This document shows, in pieces, positions 35,101 through 45,894 of a stretch of DNA of 64,000 nucleotides (its first letter is position 1; every line of letters begins with the position of its first letter). The notes under the pieces were generated by a model. It saw only the letters and a list, made by a program, of their open reading frames with translations, had not been told where the DNA came from and searched no databases. Origin of the DNA: Trichobilharzia regenti (taxonomy: Eukaryota; Platyhelminthes; Trematoda; Strigeidida; Schistosomatidae); contig OX235270.1 of assembly GCA_944472135.2 (NCBI GenBank), positions 53,015,267 to 53,079,266 on the forward strand, read 5' to 3'. The translations under genes were made by a program, and so were the position numbers.

Positions 35101-35545
35101 TCAACCTGAGAATGATTGTAGGCGTACTGCTGTAAGTCTTACAATTCTTCGAAGGGTAGCGCACCGATGAGCAGCCCGACGTGCTCGGTGTGTGATTTTG
35201 TACATATGTTCATATTGCATATACTGAATTGATATCATATTTCATCTATCTGTTGGTAATTCTGTTTGTGTCCGGACGACTTTTACTTGTATCATCAACC
35301 CGAGAATGAATGTTTGCGTACTGCTGTAAGTCCTACAGTTCTTCAAGGCTAGTTCGCCAACGCAGAATACACCACTTTGATGCCTTCATTGTACATATGT
35401 TTGTGTTAAATAATTGTGTGAGTTCCAATTATTGTAATTGTTGGTTAATCTTGTTTGTGTCCGGACATTCCACAACTTACAATCGTCAACCTGTGAAGTG
35501 TTGTAGGCGTACTGGTGTAAGTCCTGCGATTCTTCAAAGGAATTC
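35101..35545 (+). repeat. Three ~190-bp direct repeats in the 3' region, copy 1
   Basis: Units begin TCAACC(T/C)GAG at 35101, 35294 and 35485 (spacing 193 and 191). Each starts with a conserved core around GGCGTACTGCTGTAAGTC, in which CTGTA-AGTCC-TACAG or a variant forms a short stem-loop, and later TTTGTGTCCGGAC. They lie just after the stop codon of the Gag-like frame and recur in copy 2 at the same spacing. Confidence 0.85.
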
Positions 35546-36244
35546 CATCAAGACATGAACTGCGAGTTTGTGTGTACTGTTTGTATATACGTGTGGTGTG
35601 TCATATCAATTTGTGATTTTGGATTTATTGTATTTACTCGTAGTTTTCGTACCTTGTTGTTATTGCATAAATTTGTTAATATTTTCGTCGTGATTACTTA
35701 TGAATTTGTTTCTAGTTTTCTACATTCGTGAATGAATTGAATGATGTTAGAGACAGGCAATGGGTCGTATACGCCGGGAGGCTTGGCTATTGCTGAGAAT
35801 GAAATGCACACGGAGATAATTGTTAGCTGTGGTCCCACATGCCGGGGAGCGAGAGTGTAGACGACCGAGTATTGCATACGTCAACGTTACTAGAACTGAG
35901 GCAGAATGAGTGACAAGTGATTGCAGTGGTAATTGGTGGTGAATAGATAAGAGGATGTGCGTGGAGTATCGTGAGGTGGTGCTATGGTCACGCTGCGTTC
36001 TGCAAGAGTCATTCTAGTAAGTGGCGATTGTGTTGCAAGATGTCAAGAGGAGGTCTCTGTCTGGACGCGCAGGTCGTCATTGATGTGCGAGATTGTGCTG
36101 TGAGTGTGCTTGTGGTGTGTTGGCTTTTCTGTTTGTTTTCCATTTCAGCTCTGTCCGTGTGACCCAGGTTCTCGCAATGGCATTCAAGTCAACGTGTATT
36201 GGTCGTGATGGAAAAAATGGATGGATCCCATTTTTACCGGGGGG
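35546..36244 (+). other. 3' internal region of Gag-only element copy 1
   Basis: Non-coding part between the direct repeats and the 3' LTR, ending in the G-run before the LTR. The same sequence lies at 55142-55850 in copy 2, so it belongs to the element. No open frame is shared by both copies. Confidence 0.6.
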
Positions 36245-36606
36245 TGTCAATGTAGTTGAAGATTGAACGATCAATTCCTGGTTGTTTGCTCAAAACCAAC
36301 TTCCCCAATTTTCGCGGAGGCATCAATACGACAGTCATCTTCTCATCGGTCGCTGTTCAGAAAGAAGTCAGGAGAAAACCGTCAGAAGTAATATTGTGAT
36401 TTATTATTGTAATATTTGTTCACAGACCCTAGTAAACCCATTATTTTTATATGTTGATGTTAGAATAAAGAATTCTCGAGTGGCCAATCGGTGTTTTGGT
36501 TTTTGCGTCCGTTATTACTAAGCGTTTCTGAGAAGCTTCGAGGAACAGCGTGAGTCCCAGCGTAGCAAGAGTTGTGCATTGACAACTCACGAGACGCGAC
36601 TGACCA
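36245..36606 (+). repeat. 3' LTR of Gag-only element copy 1
   Basis: About 362 bp, starting TGTCAATG after the polypurine run and ending near GACTGACCA. It abuts the 3' end of the CR1-like element of the opposite strand, so one of the two inserted at or beside the end of the other. Confidence 0.85.
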
Positions 36607-36645
36607 GTCTTTTGGCCTATTTTAATCCTTGCGAAACATACCTTT

Positions 36646-39170
36646 TCAGAGATCTAACTTCTCTCTGATAGCCTTCACCGACTTAGCTGATACTACTGAA
36701 TCAGGTAGGGAGTTCCAGTAGTTGACCTCTCCGTGACAGAATCGAAATTCCGCACGTATTTTAATCCTCTGTTTGAGCACCTTTTTGCGGTGACCCCGTA
36801 AATGTATCCTAGAAGGGGAGAAAAGGTTAGAAAGGTCAGTTCCTAAATCACCCTTAAGTATACGGTATGCTAAAATTAAGTCGCCTCTCTTCCTTCGGTA
36901 TGATAACTGGAAGAGATTTAAATGCTCCATCCTCTTATCATAAGGAAGGTGTGAGATACCACTAACTAATTTTGTTCCTACTCTCTGTACTCTTTCCAGA
37001 ATATGTGCCTCCTTTTTGAAGCATGGACTCGCCGCTTGTATGCAGTATTCTAGATGAGGCCTGACATATGTTGCGTAGGGTATTTGGAACATGCCCTCGT
37101 CTAATCGTTTGAAAGCCCTTCGAATTGCCCATAGCATTCGAAAAGCTTTAGCTGCGGCTGCATTGCAATTTGCAGTTGTTTTCAAATCATTGCTGACAAT
37201 GATTCCTAGGTCCTTCTGTTCGTTAATATCAGGTAGTTTTGTGTCCCCTAGGGAGTACGACGTATAAGACTTCTGACCTAAGTGCATTACCGCGCTTTTC
37301 CTAGCATTCATTTCCAAACTCCATAGGCTTGACCACTCAGCTAATTTATCTAAATCAGTTTGTAGGGCCAACCTATCCTCGTTATTATTTACAGTTTTCC
37401 ATATCATAATGTCATCTGCAAATAATAATGAAGATGAAGAAAGAATCCCTGGTAATTCGTTAACGTATAATAGGAATAGCAAGGGACCTAATACAGTTCC
37501 CTGGGGCACTCCACTGGATACTGCTTTCCATCCTGATAGTACACTGTTAACTCTAACCTTCTGCCTTCTATCCATTAAGTAATCTCTAAACCACTCACAT
37601 AGGCATTGGTCTAGTCCGAAACCTTTAAGTTTACTAAGGAGACCTAAGTGGGATACTTTGTCGAACGCCTTGCTAAGATCAATAAAAACCACGTCCAACA
37701 GATGGTTTTTATCTCTGGCCTCAACCCAGTCTTCCCTAGCCAATAGTAGGTTTGTCAAGCAGGATCGTCCTGGTCGGAATCCATGCTGTTCCACAGCCAA
37801 CAAGCCATGTGTTTCAACATAAGCTAATAGTTGATCCCTTATAATAGTTTCCAATACCTTTGCAATAATGCATGTCAGACTTACCGGCCTGTAGTTAGAT
37901 ACCAATTGCCTATCCCCGTCTTTGAAGATAGGGCTTATAATGGCATCCTTCCAGTCCCTGGGTAGCTTAGCCTGCGTCAGAGACATTTGGAAAATCTCCG
38001 TAAGCGGAATATATATTATATCCGCCAAGGAAATTAACAGTTTAGGGCGAAGTCCATCCGGCCCAGGTGATTTACCTGGCTTCAGTTTAGACAGTAGTTT
38101 GGGGACCTTTGTGTGCTCTACCACAATTGAGGGCATCTGAGTGGCGATGGCAGTGACCTCGCCATATCCCTCAGTGGTACTATCAGACGGGAAGACGTCA
38201 CAGAAGTATTCAGAGTGGTTTTCAGCCTTTCCTTCGTCTGACTCAGCCGCTCCTCCACTAATGGTTATGAGTGACGGTATACCACTGCTAGTTTTAGTCC
38301 TACGTTTAATATACGAGTATGGCCGTTTTGAGTAATGAACGCAATCTAGTACTACCCATCTCCTGTACTCTATACGACTCTTGTTAATCGCATACTTACA
38401 GAGATTTCGAATTTTGCGGCAGTCTTTCTGAAAATTTTTCCTTCCTGTCGTAATTAATTGGTCCCATAAGTTCTTTCGCCGTCTTAACAGCCTCCTAATT
38501 TCACTAGTGATCCAAGGTGGCTTATGCGACGGCTTTCGAGGAGTGTGCCAAGGTGTAAAAAGTGAAGTGACACAATCTAGTATATTCCTAATTCCTACCC
38601 AAGCTTCCTCGACAGTCCGACTTGTATCAACTGACCAGTCAACTGCAGTTTCTGTGTTCCAGATTTTGACCTGTGTATGAGAGAATGAATCTTAAACATA
38701 GAAGCAATGATTATGTGGTCACTGCTGCCAAGCGGCGAAAGGCACTTAATGATACCAACGTCCTCCTTCTGGTGTGTTAATGCCTAGTCTAGAGTAGATG
38801 GATCATGTTCAGGGTGGTACCGTGTTGGTTCATGCATATGTTGCACGAGTGCACATTCAAGCACTGTCAATGTGAGCTCTCTATTGAAACAGGTATACAA
38901 ACTAGTGGAGTTTATTTCCCCCCAATTAATATGTGGAGCATTAAAGTCGCCAACAATCAGACACCTATTTCTACTAACCCACGACCTCAAGTGATTTAGA
39001 ACGAAGTCATCAGCTTGGCCAGCAGGACTTCTGTAAATAACTCCGATCGTTAAAGTGCCTTTGTTCAAGTTAATGACGCAACTTGCGGCTTCACTGGTGC
39101 CACTGTCATGAGCTTCCGACAACGCTAACCTGATCCCTATGTCATCCCGGATGTATAGAGAAACCCCCAC
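36646..39170 (-). pseudogene. CR1 ORF2: endonuclease and reverse transcriptase
   Basis: Endonuclease: GVSLYIRDDIG, IGVIYRSPAG, CLIVGDFNAPHINWGEI and PTRYHPEHDPSTLD (39170-38784), in a shifted frame. RT (open from about 38690 to 36646): LSKLKPGKSPGPDGLRPKLL, DAIISPIFKDGDRQLVSNYR, HGFRPGRSCLTNLLL, FIDLSKAFDKVSH, SGVPQGTVLGPLLFLLYVNE and SLLFADDIMIWK with the catalytic ADD. An in-frame TAA near 38695 and the shift near 39160 inactivate it; the 496-codon RT part itself is uninterrupted. Confidence 0.9.
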
Positions 39171-40449
39171 TTTTCCAACTACTTACTGTGTCTGCTCGTA
39201 TGCAGATATATCCAGGTATGATTGGAGTTAAGTCTACACCCAATAACAACCATGTCTCAGTGATAGCAATCGCATCAGGTTGTGGCCTTTCAGATAATTC
39301 TCCTAATTCAGAGAGCTTATTCCTAAGACTACAAGCGTTCGTATAGCACACCAAAATACCTACGTGTTCATCCGCCTTATGAAGAGAGATCTCGGCAGCA
39401 TCGATTTCCGAGACCTCACCACCCGAAAAACCCACTAGCTTGAGGTCATTTTCGCCTTTCTCTAGCCTGGCCTTTAGTTCAGCCACGGGTTCTCTTCTTT
39501 TGATTCTACCTTCTAAAGGCCAATCAGGCCTCATTTTTAAACTTTTATCGTTGATTTTGAACGCGTTGTCGAGGATGGTGCTCCTCTCTGTTTCGTTCCC
39601 TAGAACTATCTTAAGTAGTCGTCGAGAAGTTCCTGTATCATCAGGGTTTCGTTTTCCGATCCTGATGGCCTTTCTTATGTGTACTCCAATAGTTTTTTCG
39701 GGAAGTATTTCCAGGATAATGGAGCTAATCGCTTTCAGATCACCTGAATGTTGGGCAGCTGGATCCATGTCCTCAGATTCCCCCAAATTCCAGATGATAA
39801 CACTGTAGCTAGAGTCCGTGGGTTTCTGAGTTTGTCTGGTACTAACGGCCGTCGAGACTTTGTTGGTAAACTCGGCTACTGTTTCTTCCGTAGGTTTATT
39901 TCGCTTCTTACCTTTCGGCACCAACCAAGTGGAGTCGGTTTCTCCCACACTGCTTTTGCTGCGACTTGAAGCCACTCGTGCACTAGACACACTGCGCTTT
40001 GGCGTGGCTTTTTCATAGGCTGGTGTTGCCATGCTGGCACTACTTGCCTTTTTGGATTTCCGTTGTCTTTTGCGCTCTGTAACAACAGATATTTGGGCAC
40101 TCCCTGTTTCTTCTGCTTCTGAGGCTTTAGGAGGTGATACACCCTCAGTCTTACAGCTAAGTCCTGAACCGCCATCCTTGGCTATAGTTTCTGGTGCAGG
40201 CTATTCAGTTATGTCTTTCGACAATTTCTTGGACACCGAGAGTCCTACTGCATCTTGCATGAGGATATCCAACGGGTTACTGCAAAATTTGCACAGCCAT
40301 GGAGATGATGGCTTGCAACATCTGTTATAGGCTACTGGTGATAAACCAATGCACACTTTGTGGAACCATAGGCTGCAGTTGTCACAATGCATCCCATTAT
40401 CCACCGGAAAGTGGCAGTCCGGTCGTCCACAGTTGTTAGTTGGGCCCAC
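39142..40449 (-). pseudogene. CR1 ORF1: PHD finger plus RRM-like region, fused to EN start
   Basis: The first 82 codons hold a PHD finger (CGRPDCHFPVDNGMHCDNCS, then WFHKVC and WLCKFC). A single in-frame TAG at 40201 interrupts it, after which the same frame runs on through a basic region (KRQRKSKKAS), an RRM-like part (VRKAIRIGK-type motif, LKIVLGNETERSTIL, LKMRPDWP) and into the endonuclease start (YTNACSLRNKLSEL, AIAITETWL). PHD fingers are known in ORF1 of several CR1-clade elements, where they may bind chromatin. Confidence 0.8.
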
Positions 40450-42588
40450 AACTCTAATTTGTTTAAACTAAACGATTATACGTACATGAAAACAGTGAGC
40501 TTGATACCAAACAGCCACACAAATATTCATACGTGATAAAAGCTAGGTAAATACCAACCAAAACACTAAATGTGAATAAAAGGAACAACACTTCAGCTAA
40601 ATGAATCAGTTAAAGTGAAAGCTTCTGATGTGGTTTAAACAACAAAAGCAGAATTTGCTTCACAACGTTAAAATGCCACTCTCCTTCTTCAAAGCGCGCG
40701 CCTCAAGAATAGGTGAAATTATGTAGATTCATCGTCTATATATTCCACGATAGATTTCAGGAATTGTGTAACTTCCAAATCACCTGTCACACTTTTTCTT
40801 GTATAAGAAGCAAACATTATGCAAGTGATTCTCATCCATCCGTTACAACTAACTGAAAGAGATAAAATCTTCAAACTTTCTGCTTCTTTGATTAGGTTTC
40901 CCAGTAATATTCTCCTTGTAAGTGGATCTAATGCTTCTCACATCTGTGAAATTTATAAGCATGTTAACTTGTCCCCTTAAGATAAAAAATATAATGTCTG
41001 TCCACTTTTATTATTGCCATTCCAAAGCCCGCCTCAGTAACGTAAGGGATGTATTAGCCAGAACGTTTACGCAAAAAAATCTGCGAATCACAGCGTGCGT
41101 AAATGACCTACAAGTGCTCAGCCTCTCCATAAGCCATTTGTGCTGCTATCCTCTATCGTGCCGTTATCCTCTATCACAGGCTGCTGTTTTGTTCTGTTGC
41201 TACTTTTTAAGGTGATTTCAATTGTTCTTTAGAATTACTGATAATGCATATAGTCATGGTAGAGGGAATTAATGAAGTATCAGTTGATTTGGCCACTAAA
41301 TTCAATGGGTTAGTTCGCTACCAAATTCTAAGGAATTGGAGGGAGTGTGAAGAATAAGTATATATATAATGTAGGGGCAATATTTGTTATGTTACAAGAT
41401 AATTACTTCTTATAAGGTATCTTAAGGTAAGCAAATCATCCATTTCAAAATGCCATCATAATGTTTTACTTGAGTAGGCGAAATGGACTCCACTCGCTCA
41501 CTATGTGAAACCATGTACCTAAACAGCCTGCCTATGTCTTGTATTATCGGATCTAAATTCGGTCATTTCAGGTATTCTAGTGATACCACCGTTGTGTGTG
41601 TTTATATGTACGTTGTATTAAAGTTGTCAGGGACTTTGGGATGATCCTATGCCAGCAAGAATTCTAGGCAGACTTTAAATTCTAAAATCAATGGACGAAG
41701 CATTTTTAATGGTCGCATAGATGGCAAAATTCTTCTCATGAAAGAAATACAGATAGGTAAGTATTTGGGTAGAAATGGCTTTTATCTTGTAACTTTTTAT
41801 AAGTTACGATTGAATAGGAAAATTGCCTTCGGAGAATAAAATAACAGATTCGTTTAGTGTAAACATAGAATTCGATCGCTTCTCGTAAAATAATATTCCG
41901 CACTGGGCATGCTTTTTTATATTACCCAGTGATATAGTGATAATGACTAGATTGATTAAATCATTATTATTACATATCACTTATCGAATACTGAATATTA
42001 TTTGCTCATTAGAATATTTTTGTCGAGGAAAAAATTTCTGAGAAGTTTATTTAAAAGTAGAGAAGCGAATATAGAAATTTTAAAAAAGTGTTAATATTGA
42101 TGAAAACTGTACTCCATTTGTCTGATATTTAAGGGTCGTGCGCATTTTTGAAACAAACAGAAAAAACAAACTATATGTAGACAAAAGAGTCAATGAAAAT
42201 GAGCTGTGAAGTAGTGGAGAAGATGATTTGCAGCTCAGGTAGATGTTTTTGATGTAGGTTGTGTTCTATAAGCTAGAAGATTGCATTGTGATGTTTTCAC
42301 TGTCCTTCAACACAATATCTGTAACTTGAGCTTTTATGTAAAGGAATCTTTGGCGGTTATATACGGATTGAATATCTGTGCATGTGTTCACTTGTAGTGA
42401 TAGTCAGCCTGTCGTTTCTCCATTACAACGTGTACCTTAGTGCATTTTTTCCCCTTCACCTTCCCCACTGGAACATAGGGCTTCAAGCTAGTGGCTTGAA
42501 GTTTCTGTAGCAGTGTTTAGTTTTACAGAATGGGGTTGCTGGCTCCATGCCCAACCTTTCTTCTTTACCAACTTGGCGAGGTAAAGGA
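40450..42588. other. Intergenic, no gene seen
   Basis: About 2.1 kb of AT-rich DNA upstream of the CR1 element. I find no coding similarity, no RNA gene and no clear repeat boundary. Confidence 0.4.
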
Positions 42589-42664
42589 GTGCGTCAGCCG
42601 GGGATCGAAACCCGGACCATATGCATGGTCGGCAAGCGTCCTAACCGCTATGCCACCAACGCAC
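42589..42664 (-). repeat. tRNA-like sequence (SINE head or tRNA pseudogene)
   Basis: 76 nt whose ends pair as a 7-bp acceptor stem (GTGCGTT with GACGCAC). It has a perfect internal A box (TGGCATAGCGG), a near-perfect B box (GGTTTCGATCC, one extra T) and a T-arm CCGGG...CCCGG. The anticodon arm is replaced by a palindrome (ACCATGCATATGGT), so it cannot be a normal tRNA. Confidence 0.6.
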
Positions 42665-43183
42665 TACCGTTGCGCATGTTCACTCAAAAAAACAAATATC
42701 TTTTCTGAGTCACTTTCATTTGTATTTATTTAGTTATATGTGCTAATAGTAGTAATAATAATGCCCCCATAAAGGATGTGGTACGGCCAAAGGTGGGGAG
42801 GCCTCTATGTTCATCTCGAAATGCTATCATTTGGCCATACGTTCATAGCCTCTGTCGAGTAAGTCCTCTGCCTTCACATGGCGCTGGTGTTCCTCAAAAA
42901 GTGAAAGGACGAGTGAGGATGTCTGGCACTTACAAACAGACTCGTTAACATGCATACCTACCTAGGGGAGCTCAGAAATCCTGATTTCAAACTTATATGT
43001 ACACAAGCTGCAGAATCTGAAAGAATCGAACGGTGTATGAATCTGGCATGAAACTATATCGTATGATTCATTTCAGAATGATTTTAAAAAATTTCTTAAC
43101 GTACTAATGATGACAGTTTCACCTGCTTTGTATAATACTCTTTTCTATTCCAGCGCTATTTGTTATGTTTTTATTTTTCTTAG
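42665..43183. other. Unclassified spacer
   Basis: A block around 42760-42960, less AT-rich than its surroundings, looks repeat-derived but is not assignable. Upstream of 43184 there is a pyrimidine tract ending in TTTCTTAG, a possible splice acceptor for the leucine-rich-repeat pseudogene. Confidence 0.35.
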
Positions 43184-44123
43184 ATCGATTTCATCTCTAC
43201 TCTAGTATTAAAATGTCCAAAATTAGAAGCACTCAACCTGTCACATTGTGTTTCTGTCTGTGATTCACGCATTAAAATTATCTCAGAACGATTACACAAT
43301 CTATGTCGTCTTAATTTAGATGGTGTTTTGTGAATTACAAATACGGGAATTTTATTTCTAACTGACAGTGAAGCTGTTCACACTGTTAAATTTAATGCTC
43401 TATGGTTTGAGGGTTTTGAACTTTAAAATTCTGGATTAAATGAATTTATTATTCGATTGGGAAATGCTACACAACGCTTATTAGATTTTAAAAATGCAAT
43501 CTATCCTGAATCTTATCTTCATATTCTAGGGATTCAACAATTATGGATTAGTTTTTGTGATAATATTGAAGATACAACAGTTGTGTCTATAGTGAATCTT
43601 TCAAATCTTACCTCACTTACCGTAAGAAAAACACAAGTTACTCCTAACGCTTTAAGTTCATTATTTGTCTGTCAAACTGCTGATGATTTAAATCGAAATT
43701 TAATTTTAAAATATCTTGAATATTTAGATTTAAGTGAAGCACTAGGTGTAAATGATACTGTAGTATTAGACATGTGTAGTTGTTGTGGTAATCGCCGACG
43801 TTCGCTTTCTTACCCATATTGGCATTAATGAAATAATTCATGTGTACTATTGTTTACATCAATTAAGTCTTGTCAGGAATTCTACTATACACGGGATAGC
43901 TTTATCTGATATTCCATCGAAAGTGCAAAATTTAGTAATAATAAATTTAACTCAAAGTAATTGTATTTCAGACAATATACTCAGGACACTTGCCTTTAAA
44001 ATGCCTGATTTAAATGTTCTTGACTCTTTTGGTGAACGTGTTAGTGGAGGATTGAATGATGTCTGTCATTTTGATTTGTCTAGAGCTCTGGGTAAAGTAC
44101 CAATATGCAGTTGTTTTCTATAA
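43184..44123 (+). pseudogene. Leucine-rich-repeat (F-box/LRR-like) gene fragment
   Basis: After an acceptor-like TTTCTTAG the frame reads LKCPKLEALNLSHCVSVCD, then LCRLNLDGV and ITNTGILFL, the cysteine-type leucine-rich repeat of F-box/LRR and AMN1-like proteins. In-frame stops at 43331 and 43424 and a frameshift near 43800 break it. Further repeats follow (LTSLTVRKTQVTPNAL, LEYLDLSEALGV, LVIINLTQSNCISD). There is no start codon or upstream exon in view, so it is a decayed exon of a duplicated gene or a partial retrocopy. Confidence 0.6.
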
Positions 44124-44508
44124 AAGTTACGCATTGAATTAGATTTCGTTTTCAGCCTTTAGACATTGGGTCAGAGGGGTTCAAACCCTGTTCCACACAC
44201 TTCACTTAGGGCAAATAGACGTGTGACCCATATAGCTAGATAGGTGAAGAATCTCTTCCAAATAACTGAATTCATACTATAATAGTCATGATTTATGCGA
44301 GCTATCCTTGATGCTAAAAAGGAATGAAAAGTGCTAAGCAGGATTTTTATTCTTCATCCACCTGTACCATAATGAAGTAAACATTTGTAATGTGACTTCA
44401 CTCTAATTCCTGTTGGTATGTTCTTTTTCCCCTTCAGGAGCATTTTTTATTTAGTTTTGAAATTTTTCCTCTTCCACTTATTTTCTCTGATGTTTGGTGA
44501 TGTTTTGT

Positions 44509-44866
44509 TGTCAATCACGTCTCAAAAACCGTTAATGCTCAGCTCTTGCTACGCCGGGCCTCTCGCTGTCCCTCGAAGCCTTTCGGAAACGCTTAGTACT
44601 AACAGACGCGAAAACCAGAACACAGATTGGCGACTCGAGAATTCTTTATTCTAACACCAACATATAACCAGCATAATAAACTAAGGTCTGAGAACAAATA
44701 TTACAATAATAAATCACGATATTACTTCTGACGGTATTTGATCTTCTTTCTGAACAGCGACCGATGAGACGATGACTGGCAGATTGATGACCCGCGGAAA
44801 TTATGGGGAAGTTGGGTTTCAGCAAACGACCATGAATTAATCGTTCAATCTTCACCTACATTGACA
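44509..44866 (-). repeat. Solo LTR of the Gag-only element
   Basis: 358 bp, read on the minus strand TGTCAATGTAGG...GATTGACA, matching the LTRs at 32.6, 36.2, 54.8 and 58.4 kb. Flanked by TTTGT (44504-44508) and TTTGC (44867-44871), a probable 5-bp target-site duplication with one mutation. No internal sequence remains, as expected after LTR-LTR recombination. Confidence 0.88.
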
Positions 44867-45894
44867 TTTGCTTTATTTTTGGTTTCTGTATATTTGAGAT
44901 TTTCCACAAACACAAGGTATATTTTAGTTTTGTGTACATTAAATTATGCATAATATTTATTTATTTTTATCTATTTATAAAAGAATATTGTTTTTATAGT
45001 TATAAAGTTTATTTTTCTGAAAAGTAATCTTTTGAAAATTATTGCCTAAGAGAGACACGGCAGACGCACCTGTTTCATTCTTCCTTTGGGACCTATACCT
45101 TTCTGCATTTTATTTGATGAAATCCTTTTGTTAGCATTTCACTTAGCTATATATCACTTCAAACGCTTGCCTTAATCGATTATGATGTTTGAGATTAGTA
45201 GCTAGATTATTATGAATAATGTTTTATTATAACTTCCATTTACAGGAATAAACAAAGGTAATTTTGTTTCCATAGGAAATGCGATTAGTGCTCACATTTT
45301 TATCAACAAAGGACAACAAATATGAAGTTCGCTCTTAAAAATCCTTTAAGCATATATAGTAAAATCAGTTATTTCATGAACAGTGGAAGTAATTTATACC
45401 TGAAATTTTAGGTTACAGGACACAGTGCTTTGTGTTATGTAATGAACAGTTCAGACTGCAAGTATCTCCTAGCAACTTTTCATCTTTCCAAACTTTGCTT
45501 TCTTTTGGCAAAGTTCCCAACATAAAACTACACATAAAGCTATGGTTTATTGGAATACGTTCTCTAATTCTGATCAATGGGTCACTGGTTTGAAGCCTGC
45601 TCTACCTCCCAGCTATTATTATTGTGATTTGCATGTTGACCACGGATTGACACCAGTTAGAGAACCGTTGAAAACCAGCAGTGGGGTACTGAACAGTCAT
45701 TCAATTGGTCTAGTTTGGGAATCATCGCCAGCACGCAACTATTGCAATGATTCCAAACCAGGATATTCCGGGTACAAGGCAAGCCAGCTCGTATACCATT
45801 CAGCCAGTAGGACCCGAACGAATGACCAGTGCATGAATTCCAACTTCTACCAACTCGCAATTTAACGTGACCACCAGCCAATGTAATCGGCGCT
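44867..45894. other. Intergenic, no gene seen
   Basis: AT-rich for the first 650 bp, then a less AT-rich stretch (45540-45890) directly before the CR1-like element that may be repeat-derived. The 107-codon frame there is not recognisable. Confidence 0.35.

Larger units (their letters stand above)
32623..36606 (+). mobile_element. Gag-only BEL-like LTR retrotransposon, copy 1
   Basis: A 4-kb element with LTRs at 32623-32993 and 36245-36606, both starting TGTCAATG. The 3' LTR is preceded by a G-run (CCGGGGGG) that would serve as polypurine tract. Between them lie one 651-codon Gag-like frame and a 3' repeat region; no protease, reverse transcriptase, RNase H or integrase is present, so movement would need enzymes from another element. 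A second copy sits at 54773-58759 and a solo LTR at 44509-44866. No clean target-site duplication was found (ACCAA on the left, ACCAG overlapping the right end). Confidence 0.88.
36607..40449 (-). mobile_element. CR1-like non-LTR retrotransposon, near full length
   Basis: Reads on the minus strand from 40449 to about 36607: PHD-type zinc finger, RRM-like ORF1 region, apurinic-type endonuclease, reverse transcriptase and a short 3' UTR. The distance from the first ATG (40449) to the end of the RT frame (36646) is exactly 1268 codons, and PHD, ORF1, endonuclease start and RT share one frame. This suggests an original single long ORF. Confidence 0.88.

Noticed and set aside
35101..35545. Possible CRISPR array
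   Set aside because: Eukaryotic DNA; three 190-bp units with similarity along much of the unit, not short repeats with unique spacers.
32600..36620. Target-site duplication for Gag-only element copy 1
   Set aside because: The best pair (ACCAA and ACCAG) differs and would require the LTR end to be shortened by three bases.
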